From assembly GCA_027596075.1 (NCBI GenBank), contig JADGJC010000263.1:1-57953 (forward strand): a DNA stretch of 57,953 nt. Reading direction: 5' to 3'. This stretch comes from Rhizophlyctis rosea. Taxonomy: Eukaryota > Chytridiomycota > Chytridiomycetes > Rhizophlyctidales > Rhizophlyctidaceae. Each line of letters starts with the position of its first letter. The stretch's first letter is position 1. The translations under genes and the position numbers were made by a program. The notes under the pieces are model-generated. The model saw nothing but the letters and a program-made list of their open reading frames with translations. It was not told where the DNA came from and did no database searches. Positions 26,691 through 38,454 of the stretch are shown in pieces.

Positions 26691-29165
26691 TCACAGATCC
26701 AAAACCTCCTCTGCGGCCTCAACACCTGCCGAAACCCCCGATACCCGAAATACATGTATTATTTCCATAGCCCTTTCCAGCAACTTCAGCGTCTCCTCCT
26801 CCTCCAATCCATGGCCCTTTGCATACTCTCGAACGTGCAGGCGTGCGACGGAGAACCCGACTTCGCATGGGTCGATGGCTTCGCGACGGCCACTTTTGTT
26901 CATCCTAGTCACGTTCTGGATCATGAAAGCCTCACGAGGTCCGGAGGAGAGGAAAACGGGTGCACGCGGATGGTGGACCACAGGCTGGTTCGGGGGGCGG
27001 TGTGGGGGGCGGTATGTCGGCGTGGGGGTGGTTAGGGTCGGATACGGATACGGATACGTTAGTGTCGAATGATATGCCGGGCTTTCGGGCATATATGAAC
27101 TTGATTTTGGGGTTGGTGTGGAGGTGGCGGATGGGTGTGTCTTGGGTCGCTTCACTGGAGGCGGAGGAGTGGAGGGGGCGAATAGGCAACCGTTGAGTCG
27201 AATGGCCATGCCGGGACTGCGGAAGGCTCGGCGAGTACATCCTGAATGTTCCGGTACTTCCATGCGGTTCGAGGAGAGAACTCACGCCTGATAATTTTTG
27301 CAGCTTCAGTTTGCACACCAGTGTCAAACTCCTCATAGTGCTCCGCTAGGCGACGCAAATCGTTGATGATACTCGAATATTCTGTCACCCATTCGGTATC
27401 ATCCTCGCGTTCCGCTTTCTGCATCTTTTGTGTTATGCGTGCTATTTCGGATTTGAGAAGGATCAAAGTCGGAGGATCTGAAGTCGCAGCTGTAGTAGGA
27501 GAAGATGGAGGTGCGGTGAGACGCGGTGTTGCAGGAGCTGATGTCGATCGTTTTTGAGGTTGAAGGGCTTTGAAGTGTCGACCAATGCGTGGTGTCACTT
27601 CAAGTGGATCTTGGAAGGGATTGGTAGGCGCTTCCTCGTCGTCTTTCCAGTATGGCTCGGGCAGGTCGGAGATGACAAAGTTCGGGAGTTCCGTCGGCGT
27701 CGATGGTGGTGGGATTGGGTGCGCAAGGATGAAAGTGAAGGGTTTGCTTTTGATTTCGACGCTGGCTTTGGATCCATCTACGGGTGACGTCACTGTGAGG
27801 AAGTTTCCAAATCCATCTGTGAAGACAAAAGCGTGCAGCATTAGCTTGTTGCTTCTATCCAGAAGCAGAGGAATTGCTCATACCTTGGGTGCCTTCAATG
27901 ACGTATCCAAAAGCGTTTTTTGCTGAATTTGTACAGATGAAAACCTTCTTCATCTCCATGGTTTCACCGACTACCAACAGCCTCGGATCCTCCGTTGTAT
28001 CAACTGGCGTGTTCTCAACCCACTTCACGTATTTCAGAGCGCTCGGGTCTCCTATCAATATTTCGACGGTGCCAATACGATGTCTTGGTTGCCGGATTTC
28101 CTCTTGTTGTTCCTTCTGTTCCTTCTGGTACGCACGCCAGTGAACTACGTCTGTGGTCTGCTTGAATTCTGTCGGAAGCGCGATAGACACCCAATTGCGG
28201 TTGTGGCCAAGAATCGCGAAACCTATGACCACACCATCGACCTGAATTGAATTGATCAATACCGATGAACGCCATTACGCATTTCAAAAAAAGTACATAC
28301 CGGGTGGAGCGTCCTTATAAGGGAAACGGGCCAATTTTTTGGGGGTTTGAGTGTTCCCAGTGCGATAGCCTTATTCATGGGTATATCCCTCACAAACTTG
28401 GATACACTGAGGAAGGCGTGCGAAGTAGGCGCAACCTGTGGTCCATTGTGATCTCAGTCTCTAACAAAAGTATGATGTTGCTTGCAGATGTAAGGTCTTA
28501 CTCAGGACAATCCTGCGATAGTACCGGCGAGATACGTCGTGAGGATGTCCTTAGAACGTGTTTCCACACCTTCGTCCCACTTTCGAAGATTGTCGCATGC
28601 CGGTAGTGCGTGATGGATGTTCTTTTGAGATGCGACGCGATAGGAATCCTAAGTCACAGTTGAGGTTCTTGAACGAGAAAAGCTCCACAGCATGTTTCTT
28701 ACCCAAATTCTAATAAAGAAACACTTCGCATCTTGCTGAGCCTCGGAGTCCGGTCTGCCCACCTTAGGCCCATCGAGACCGGACGACTGTATTCGGAAAA
28801 GGATAATAAGCAGGTGCGGCATAGCCAGCGTGCAGCCCTCGAATCGCCTCACCTCCAAATAGCCTGCTACAGAATCGGCGGCCTGCATGTGCGTGCAGAA
28901 AGGTGACATTGAAAAGTTGTTAATAGCTTGCGGCATATCCGCGCGCTTCTCCAAACCCCAAGCATCACGCATCATTCTGCAGCGATATGATGGAGACCGC
29001 AAATGGCCACATTGTAAAGGGTCTGTCTCTCACCTCATCAAAGTTGCGGACGGACTCGCCCTTCTGTCTCTTGTTCTTCTCTTCATCACTCGGAGGTGTC
29101 CTTTCACTGATTCGTCGTGTATTGCCCACGTTCTTTTGCGGTGTGGTATCTTTATCTGTTTGCAT
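26691..29165 (-). CDS. Unrecognised multi-exon protein
   Basis: I do not recognise this protein. It starts MQTDKDTTPQKNVGNTRRIS at 29165. Supported exons: 29034-29165; about 28853-28970 (PQAINNFSMSPFCTHMQAAD); 28703-28786 (SEAQQDAKCFFIRIW); a region near 28506-28640; 28301-28435 (SHAFLSVSKFVRDIPMNKAI); 27884-28241 (VVIGFAILGHNRNWVSIALP, then a KEQKEQQEE charged stretch); 27286-27816 (GFGNFLTVTSPVDGSKASVE, then a helix-rich LKSEIARITQKMQKAE); and 26691-27241 (Pro-rich, then VGFSVARLHVREYAKGHGL). Phases agree for the last four exons. The final intron is only 44 nt; without it the frame would stop at 27152. The joins of exons 1-2 and 4-5 are unresolved, with a TGA directly before the best donor at about 28503. 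A fast-evolving intact gene is more likely than a relic. Confidence 0.55.
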
Positions 29166-32100
29166 GATTTTGTGTATTGGACGAGTGGGCAACGCCAGCC
29201 GAGTCTAGTACATAAGGAGTAGGCTTATATGTTCTGTTTATGACTGACGCGCCCGTTTTGCGGTGAGATTAGTCTAGTTGGTTTATGTCTGGGTAATGGA
29301 GGTGCGGAGTTGTGAAAAAGTATATGGGTGTTGCGGTTGGACTATGCTAGGCAGCTCGAAAAGGGGTTGGATGGGTTGTGGGAAGAACGCGGATGGATGA
29401 TGAAACGGAAGTGAAAGGGTAACGAAATTGGCGGTTGATGGGAGGGTCACAATCCAACCGACGGGGCTGGTGCGGAAAAAAAACAACGTCACATGGCAGT
29501 GCAAACAGCCATCCAGTGGAGCAGTGAGTATGTTGTATCGATTTATTGCATCGAGGTCCTTGCAATCACGTTTGTCATCCATCCCTCATAGTACAAGGAG
29601 GCGTGAAGGAGGCGTGCAAAAAATAGCACCAGGGTCCACCCTGTACACTTTCACATGCTTTCCACCCATCATGGGACCCCATTTTTGACGCGTCCCACTG
29701 TGTCGGTCCTATCAACGCGTTTCCCAAAACAATGACTGATGTGATGTTTCGCACCCCTTGATTGAATTCCTGGTAGGAATTACTACTGCGTTTCACATCA
29801 AGCTGGTCTGGTTTCGCCATCAGGTACTGCTGGGCTACAACAGCTGCATTTGGGGGATTGTCGCCCACCAGACCATGTACTGCGTGATCCGGGATATGCG
29901 GGATATGCCGGATGATGGCGGGGGATGTCGGTTGGTGGCATGTGCAAGGTGGGAAATCCTCGGATTTGCATGTGCTTGCGGAACATCCGTAATGGCTATG
30001 CAAATGGGCAGTGTCAGGGGCCCATCTAGATTCGAGACTGATACACTTGGTGAAGTCATGGAAGGCATTTCACATACTACTTCCCCAAGTTATCGATTTG
30101 AAATCCCAATTGATGTTCAGAAGCCGGGCTGTGGAACGAGGTCTGATGACGATGCGTCTCAATAAATTCGTCACTCATATGAAGGGGAAACATCATGGCC
30201 AATTTCATTGGATGCATCCCATTCTTACTATACGGCATGGGTTTGCGGATAATCGGGACCTTCCCCATGTTCGCGTGAACATTTGCTAAGTATCTGGTGG
30301 AGACATCTGGCGGAAAAATTTGGCGGACGTATCCCATCTCCACCATACGCAAAGGTATCCGGAGAATCGTGAGCGCCCACATGTTCTCAATGGACATATA
30401 CCAAGTATGTGATGGCGACATAGGGGAACAGTTTAACGGATGTGTCCCGCTTCCACGATGAGACATGCTTTCCGGATTCTCGGCACCTTCCCAACCTATG
30501 TACTGATGGGACCTATGGGAAATTGGGGTCTAGACCGTAGGCCCAGAGCGCATGCACGCGCCATCAAAATGCACGTATCATCAACCGTCAGACGCGTTTA
30601 TGACATATTTCCTTTGAACATAAGTGCCTCTCGCGCAATGTATTGCATCACCATTAGCGTTGAACAATTCTGCCTAGGGATGATATTATCATAGTATGTT
30701 GCAAAAGACTAGATAATCTGCGGCAATGGGGACATTTCGGGCATATCATGTTCGTAAACGGATCGCGCATGTAAATAAACAAATTGCATCGTCTTGAACA
30801 GTTCCATAGTAGGTTTGAATGCCGGGGAGTGTGAGAGCGCTTTCGATGTATATACTTTGTATGCTGTGTTTCCCTCTGATACTTCGGATGGCACGGATGA
30901 TTGAGTTGACTTTGAAGAGATTGCCGGTCCATTGGTGCCTTTGTTCAGTCATATCAGTGTAGTTGCAAGTGGGATGTCACTGACTCTGAAAAAAGGCTGA
31001 AGGTCACAATATCTCCGGTTGCTCGATCCATAGCCGTGAGGATGTTATACCGTTTGAGAACAATCACAAATAGTGAGCCGTTTATGCTGACTGCAATGGT
31101 GCAATCAAAGACGTGCGGAAAGATGTTGGAATGGTCTAATTCCATATGTCAACTTCAATCACGGCCACCCGCTAAACTCCGACCCTAGGCTGGGGGATCT
31201 CCGAAGGATACTGGGTCTGCATCCTTTTTGCGAGGAGTTTTTTGAGTTACTGCTGTTACCTGCTCTGGCACACTTTTGTATCTGGACGTTCAGAATGTTT
31301 CGACACCCGAACTATGAGCTTTCATGATCAGCAATTGCGTTCTATCAAAAAAGTGAGATCGACCGCCGGCATTTGCAGGTCGACGAAGTAAAAACACTTC
31401 CAAGCTCCTGCAATCATCTGTGCCGGTAACATATCTAATGTGTTGCCCCTTGCGAAGTCGCGCATGATGCGATAGATGGGTCAACCTTTGACTCTGGCCG
31501 TCTCAAGGGAAACGGAACTAACGGATCCGCGCGATTCACCACAAGATCCATTCAGCGCACCAAATGTCCAAATGTCTGACATTCGGCAACGACGTCTCGC
31601 TCCGAATATTCACCAATCATTGTTTGACTCGCTGGTCAGTTCATGACTAGTAGCTGTTTGATCGCATTGACTGTAGGGATGTGTGTGGAAGGTAGAAGGG
31701 TCCAAACGCGTCATCTAAGCCACGACCGAGGGATTCCATCACATGCGCCACAGTGTACACCCAGGTGTTTGAGGGGTGGAGCTATTTTTGAAATCGGTTG
31801 TGAATCCCCATTTCACACACGCAATCACGAAAGACAAGATGTGCTCGCCCAAGCAAGGCTACCTCGTCGAGCTACCTGCGTCGAGTGAGTCGCATCGAAA
31901 CGACGAGGCGTAGGTGAGTGGGTTAGTAAATGCCACGCAACACCTTGGCCAATTTCGCAAGTCCGTTGGCCAGGCGAGCTCAGCCAAACACACTCATCTT
32001 ACTCCTAACTTGTTGGTTTCCCAGTGACCTCCTCCGCAATCGTGGGTCCGCTGCCCACCCACCGCAACAACCTTACTGCAATGTTGCATAGACGGTTGCA

Positions 32101-32460
32101 GGTAAAAAATGTTGAGGGCTACGCGATGTTTGGCCAACCTTCTCAGACACGTCTCACTCCAGGGAACGTCAAACCTAACCAAAATCACTTGCTCACCGCA
32201 AAAGAAGGAAGAGCTAGGCCAACTATCCGAGGGCAAACAACGATCACAGCCATCTGCTTCTCAAGCGCACGAGCACCGTCTTGTCTTTGCAGAATGCTCG
32301 CTCGCCCTTCAAGCGGCAACCGCTGGACAATGACATATATAAGCAAATTTTGTTAGAGACCCTGTTCATAAGTAAGCTCATGGTGGTGAGAAAGTGGATG
32401 GCATCTCATATCACACATTCAACGCACTGAAATATGGCTGTGAACCCGTATCATCTAGGA
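29166..32460. other. Gene-poor region
   Basis: 3.3 kb without a supported gene. Frames such as 29575-30003 (-), 30077-30466 (-) and 29758-30165 (+) are the longest but show no domain, biased composition or paired splice sites, and several overlap on opposite strands. One copy of a dispersed 32-bp repeat lies at 31697-31728. Confidence 0.55.
31697..31728. repeat. Dispersed 32-bp repeat, copy 1
   Basis: agggtccaaacgcgtcatct aagccacgaccg, matching 43748-43779 at 30 of 32 positions. The flanks do not align. Confidence 0.75.
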
Positions 32461-32918
32461 TCATGCGGAAGTTCTCTCAATGATGGAGCATAAACGGAAG
32501 CGGCTGTTCCATATCTTGGCCCACGCATGGTGCATCATCAACCTCGATGGACCAGAAGTCCTTCCATCCACCACTGCTGTCACCAAGACTCTAAAGGAAA
32601 AGCAAGAACCCGAAAAACTGCAGAAGGCTTTGATGGACGGCATCCTTCGTGTTTTAGGACAAACGTACGCCGACTACCCAGAGATCTGCAGAACATACAC
32701 GACAGTCGCCGTACGTTTGCCAATGATTTTTCGAGTAGGGTTTATTTGTGCCAGCAAAGGTCAATTTCTTATAATCATGTTTGTTTCTTCTGTCTCCTCT
32801 CTAGCTGATCGAGTTCTGTATGTTCTGCTACATGGTGTACCGGAACAATGAGTCGATCATGCTCAGGCGGATTATACCATACATGACACAACCAACACTG
32901 CTGATCGATTTCCTTATG
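32461..32918 (+). CDS. Fragment of an unrecognised, conserved-looking protein (two exons)
   Basis: The exon ending at 32710 reads KRKRLFHILAHAWCIINLDG, a TKTLKEKQEPEKLQKALMDG helix and YPEICRTYTTVA. It is spliced in phase (GTACGT..CTAG) to 32805-32918, LIEFCMFCYMVYRNNESIML then RRIIPYMTQPTLLIDFL. The alpha-helical, repeat-like composition suggests an armadillo or HEAT-type scaffold, but I cannot name it. The next sequence does not continue cleanly: the frame after 32918 loses its protein-like character. It may be the front part of the decayed coiled-coil gene that follows, or an independent fragment. Confidence 0.45.
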
Positions 32919-33669
32919 GTTTCGTACGGTGCGGGGGGGCCGATTAGTTTGGTAGCATTTGAACTGTCTATTCACATTGATCACGGAGCACAATTTGTAA
33001 GTGCCCGAGCCATGTCGTGACGTTGAATCGGAATTGATTGTTACTCTTGCAGACATTATCCGGACTTTTACACAAAGCTGCACGCTCTATTCGACCGGAA
33101 CCTCATGCATGTTGTATATAGATTTTTTTCAGCGATGAGTGAAGGTATGTGCTGCTTTGTGAAGAACTTCTTTGCGCAGATAAATTCACTACGGCCATAT
33201 AGTTGCATGAGAGTTTAGACGCTTGCATACAACGGTTTAATCATGGGGCGTTGGCGAATAGAGCATCTGGTCACTAGTAAAGCGCCCAATTTCCGTGTTT
33301 TCGCAATGACTGATCGATAGCGCTGCTCACCCGGAGCAACCAAATGATAGTTGGGACGACGAGTGGCACCAATTGAAGCTACTCACATTGTGCGAAGCCA
33401 GCAACGATCGTTCCGTTCGAAGTGATTAATCAGGTATGCAAATCTTGGTTCACAACGGAGTGACTGCCTTGGGCCCCTCAACAATCATGTCTTGCAGATG
33501 TAACATTACAAAGTGAATTACCGAGGGCGCTTGCAAAAGCGGATCCATCTACAGACCCGCTGTGCGAATCACGAAGAAGAAGTATGTGACAGCTTTATTG
33601 GTGCCATCCAGAAGTTTTGTACTGATTTTCTCTACCAGATGGCATCATTAAAGCGCGGCTCGAGAATAG

Positions 33670-34429
33670 GCGAAAAAGGCAGAAGAAGCGGAGGCACGGC
33701 TAGCAGAGACGATGGATCGGCTGGAAGTAACTGAGAAGTAGAAGTGATTGGATAAAGCACGATTGGGTGCATCAGCGGGCGCGGGATCGTCACCAGAAGT
33801 AGCGAAAGCAGATTCGTTATTGCAGGCGAAAGTCAGACTGTGAGTTCACTGCAATGATGCTTATATCCATAGTCTTCTGAACATTTCGATTGTAGGAGGA
33901 CGAGCTCACTGCGACCATCCTGGCTGAACGCCGTCTTGCTGAATTGCAAGATATGAAAACAGATTGGATCAAGTTGGTGCAAGAGCTGGACCAAATGCGG
34001 CTGCAGGTAAACAACAATGGCACGGAAACCATGAAGAATATCGGAGAAAGCTAACACTTATGTGCACAGTTACAAAATGGGGATGAGGACAAAACTATTC
34101 CATACGCGAATCTCGAAGCTGAATTCAAATATCAAAGCACGGAAAATGCCTTGATCAAGGATCGGTGCGAGAAACTCCAAGCTGAGGTGGAAGAGCTTAC
34201 GACGTAACGGCGGAAGTATATATGACCAATCCTCACAGTTTTCTGACAGGCGGAATCTGCGGCAGAAAATGAGAAGATGCGGAAAAAGCTAGAAGAGGGA
34301 GAGGCATTACTGAAGAGATTACGAGAACAACGAGATTTGTTGTGAGGTGACCTTGATGTTCGGAAATCAACAGACCAAGTCAACTTGTGACAAATCCAAG
34401 ACGTTTGAATTCTTGCCGACATACGGAAG
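33670..34429 (+). pseudogene. Decayed coiled-coil protein gene
   Basis: Four exon-like pieces keep splice signals: 33670-33839 (AKKAEEAEARLAETMDRLEV), 33896-34006 (AERRLAELQDMKTDWIKLVQ), 34070-34203 (LIKDRCEKLQAEVEEL) and 34250-34429 (ENEKMRKKLEEGEALLKRLR). All have heptad-like charged helices typical of a long coiled coil. Stops interrupt the frame: TAG 33739-33741, TGA 33745-33747, and in the last piece TGA at 34343, 34388 and 34406, all in one frame and still followed by protein-like sequence. Each TGA could derive from CGA (Arg) by a C-to-T change. The parent could be a vesicle-tether or endocytic coiled-coil protein given its neighbours, but that is a guess. Confidence 0.6.
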
Positions 34430-34794
34430 GTAAGCTTTCAGTTGGCAATCTGGCATTTGAATCATGTGCTTATACCGGAACTTGGTAGGAACGGCTGGAT
34501 ATATCAAGAGCGGAGGTACATCGATCGATAATGGTGATAGCTGGCGAAATGGGCAATCGGGGTTTATTCGAGTTGGTCGTGGAGCATCTGGATCCAACGG
34601 CAAACTCGATACAGGAACTTCGATCACAACTTGCGTATGTGGGTGGGTTTTCTTCGTTTCTTCCATGAAGTGACTTTCAAGTTGGTGGACTGTGCGGATG
34701 ATGGGAAGGGTGCATGAAACCCCTATACCTCAACGGACTAACAACCTTCCCGTTTCTACGCTCACCCCAGCCCACCCACGCCAACATACACAAC

Positions 34795-36408
34795 ATGTCA
34801 CCAAAATCTTCAAACCCTAACAACTACCTTCCCCATATACCCATCACACCCAAACAAACGAAAGTGCCTTCCGCTCACCTATCCAACCACTCGACCAATT
34901 CCGTGCGACTGCTAGACAAGGGTATACACGACTTCGGAGACATGTGGTCGCTGGCGTACAAGACCGAAGGATCCCAACGGGTGTGGTTGCGGCCTAATTC
35001 GGCGGGCGGGACTATCGTGATGTCTAAGAGAATAAGGGATGCGTAAAATGCTATTATACAGTGGAGGAGGACGGGGACCTTGAAGGGTGAGTGTTGCATG
35101 TGCGAGCGGGGTTGCTTCAGTATTTGGTCGGCGACATGTGAATAATGGCATGCATACTGGACGTTGGACATGGAAGAACTCCGCATTGCGCCTAAACTTA
35201 CCATTTATATGCTTTTGTCATAGCCGACCGTGCGATATCTCCAAAATTGGAATCAGAACCGGCCCACACCGCAGCTCCTTTTACCGCATTGCACATTCGG
35301 CTAATGAAGGGGATGTCCAACGAAGCAATGGAGATAATTCTGAGATGTTTAAGAGGATTGACTTAGTTGAAGGTACCATCTCGCATTGCATTACCAATGA
35401 TGCCGGCAAAGGTGGCAGATTGATGGGGTGTTGTCATTAGTTTGCAGACAACAATATCAAAGCATATTTCGATTTCGAAGCCAACCCAGCCCGTGCCGGC
35501 GATAAGCTCTACCAGACCACAAACATCTTCTCCTTTTGTTGGCACCCGCCCCACGTGGACGATGATTCGGCAGCTTCCGAGGTACAACCCAGCAAAGGAA
35601 GTTCCCACTCCCGCACATTACATCTTGCCAAGCTCGACCGAGACTTGGCGGACCTACGAGCCTGCTTCTATACGCTACCGGAGCCGCTCACCCGCATCGG
35701 ATTCCACAGGGGCTTCGTATTCCTCGTCTTTGATACAGCTGAAGACGCCGACGCCGCCATGGACCACATGCAAAACGACCGGAACACCCGTATGATCCCT
35801 TACAAAGTGGACTTGGACTACGCCCGGCTTTTTGTGCCACACACGGTCGGCGAGCCCCTCAGAAGCGTCATGAATAGTCATCTTAGCATAGATCCCAATG
35901 CGGAAGAGATGGAACGCTTCTTCAACTGGTATAAAGGGTTTCGTCACTTTAAACTCGGGAAAGAAAACCCGTTTCACAACGTTCGCGAGCGAAGCGGAAG
36001 CAACAGTAGCATTAGAAGTTCTGAATAACGTGACGAACCTTAAAGCCGTCTCCCGTTGCCGGAGTTCAAGGATGGGACTCTCGAAGCGGGAAACTACATG
36101 TCCGACCATTCGTCTTAAGAAATGGGAAATCCTAAGCACAGTCATCACAATGATACGAACGGCGACAAGACCGGAAAGCAGTACGTCGCGTATTGTATGA
36201 CCACCTCGTCCACCCCCACGGCACGAAAACTTTAACTTAATCAGCGACGACCATCCCCAACGCCAAAGTTGCCTCCGTCGCCGCCACCATTTCGCCATTC
36301 ATCCGTACCAGCAGCAAATCGTGCACGTCAGCCCAACGGGCCGCAGCGGTCCTGAAAGGTCTCGGGGTGTTCGTTGGGGATGTTAGGGTTGAGGGGGAGG
36401 GGAAGTGA
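34795..36408 (+). pseudogene. RNA-binding protein with two or three RRMs, frameshifted
   Basis: RRM proteins bind single-stranded RNA through RNP1/RNP2. The exon around 35440-35960 reads YFDFEANPARAGDKLYQ, then TLHLAKLDRDLADLRACFY (RNP2-like) and HRGFVFLVFDTAEDADAAMD (RNP1 with helix 2). A second RRM starts MERFFNWYKGFRHFKLGKE and continues only in the next frame as FTTFASEAEATVALEVLNNV, so one extra base lies in the aaagaaaac tract near 35960. A third helix-strand unit, AQRAAAVLKGLGVFVGDVRV, lies at 36310-36400. The first exon may be 34795-35047 (MSPKSSNPNNYLPHIP...). A piece near 35220-35375 also changes frame. It resembles fungal Whi3/Nrd-like tandem RRM proteins only in architecture. An assembly error in the A-tract is possible for the single frameshift. 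Confidence 0.55.
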
Positions 36409-38454
36409 CGGAATGAATGGTGAAGGTGGTGGTATGGTTGGGGTGGGACCGGAATCTTACGGTTACGGCGCATTCCATCCGCAAGACACAGTTCCCCACT
36501 TCCCAACTACATCTCAACTCATATGTTCTCCAACCATTCCCCGTTCCCACCACCTTCACTCACCAATTCTCCTACCCCGTCCACATCTTAGCCCGACCCA
36601 CCACCGTGCCGCCATCCGAGACGCACAAGGTGACTTCGGATCATCAGACCACATCTACTTCCCCTTCGCACCACCCGTACTATCCCACCATCGCCTTTCC
36701 ACAACCCCACCCGACACCGCCAGCCGACACCGCCAGCCGACACCGCCACATCCGTCATCAAAACCTTCCTGATGAACTCACCCATGCAAGTCCGATCCCG
36801 CGGCTCCTTCGCCGCGGAAAATTTTCAGGACCACGTGCTGCATAAGCGGTAGAGCGACAGTAACCTTTCGCGCCGGTCGCAGCAACAGTCGTACTTGGCG
36901 TTGCTGGCGCATGGGGAGAGTTTGCATGGCTTGAAGGGCGGGAGGGACTTGGCGGGTATGGGGTGGGGAAATTGGTGGTGGGTTGGATGTGGATGAGTTA
37001 TTGGTGGGGTAGGTCTTCTAGAACGTGGAAAGAGGTGCCGCCAAGTGGATATGTGTGCGAGTTGTGGTATGTATGAAATGAACTGTCCGCGTTTTTTTGC
37101 GTCCGGTCGTGGAGTCTTTGATGTTCTGGGTTCATTTCCTGCCGATCCATCAACTCGCTCTAACATCTCCGGAACAATAACTCAGTATGGACGAAGGCCA
37201 CTGGAAACGTTGCGCCGTGTGCCGCGAACGAAGGCGAGAAAACATCCAGCAGTTCGGGCTATTCCCGCCGAGACGTAACCCGCATTATAGGCATCGTAGT
37301 CACCACCGTCACCATTATTATTTGCGGGAGCGGGCGTCTTCGTTTGATGCGGGGCGGAGCCTCGTGGGGTGTGGAGGGGAGGAAGGTCGGAGAGGAGGAG
37401 GGGGGAGGGAGAGTGGGATCGGTTGGAAGTTTACTGAGACGGAGGATTTGGTGAAGTGTGCATTTACCTGAGTTTGTTGGTGCGTAAACCATTGTTTTTT
37501 TTTTGCGTTCTGTTACATCCTCGCTCTGTCGAGAACGTTTTTGGTCATTGGTTTCCTGATTTGGTGTTACGGTCAACCCGTTCAATACGTCTGGCTTCTC
37601 TCCAACCTTTTTCTTTGTTTCCATTTTCCCTCTCCTTTTTCGCCTGCAAGGCCGCCTCCCCGTCACATCTTCCGCGCAGCCCCTCCCAGAACCCGGACCA
37701 ACGCGGATACTGACGGACCCAAAAAACGCGCGCGTGAAGCAGTACCGGGAAGTTTTGCGCGCAGAGCGGGATGGAGGTGCTTGTGCATCTGGGGTTGCGA
37801 GGGTTATTGCGCGGAGTGCGAGGAGGAAGGGGACCGGTGCGAGGGGGTTAGGGAGAGTTTTGGTATGTTTGGAGTTGTTGTTGTCTAGATGGCGGGGGTG
37901 GAAGGGGCTTGACGTTGTGTGAATCCTCGGTGCAGAATTTGATTCATCCCAATCCCTCAACCCTTTCTTTCGCCCCTCCCCTTGTTTGCATCACAGGAGA
38001 CGCTCCTCCAAGACGTCCTATACGACTTTCCAGGTACCCGACGTGGCGAAGTCAGTTATCAACACATGCGTGTGCAGGCTTTAGGTAAGCTGGAAAAAAC
38101 TGAGTGTGAGGAGGGCGGTGGGGGGGAGGAAGGTTGTTGGGTTGGGGTGGAGTGGAAGTGGTCGGGTGTTGTTGTTGCGGTGTCAAAAGCTCGAACGATT
38201 TATTGAGCGGCGAATAGTGGGTGCAAGCGGTAGGTGGGTGGGTTGGGAATGCGGAAAGAGTGTAATGCGGTAGCATTAACATGCTGCCAGCACGAAGTCG
38301 AGGATTGTCGGCATGTGTGACTGTGCTGAAGGCACGATGTGGAGAACGATCGGAGGACGAAGTCAACATTGTTTGGTGCGGTGGCGAATGGATCGCGGAC
38401 GAGGCTCGCGCATAGCATACTAAAGCTGAATACATTTTCCCATTCCTATCTCAG
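36409..38454. other. Low-complexity region with one doubtful small ORF
   Basis: Pro/Ser-rich frames at 36417-36845 include a 13-bp tandem repeat (cgacaccgccagc, 36712-36746). A 94-codon frame at 37187-37471 (+) starts MDEGHWKRCAVCRERRREN and is basic and His-rich; a CxxC and a start in decent context make it a weak gene candidate. The 5' part of coatomer delta (longin domain) would be expected here, yet I could not find it. Confidence 0.4.

Noticed and set aside
24649..32460. Transposable element bodies
   Set aside because: No reverse transcriptase, integrase, transposase or helicase motif and no long terminal or inverted repeats were seen.
37259..37960. 233-codon minus frame
   Set aside because: Basic, low-complexity, no domain, no homologous pattern; equally long frames lie on the other strand.
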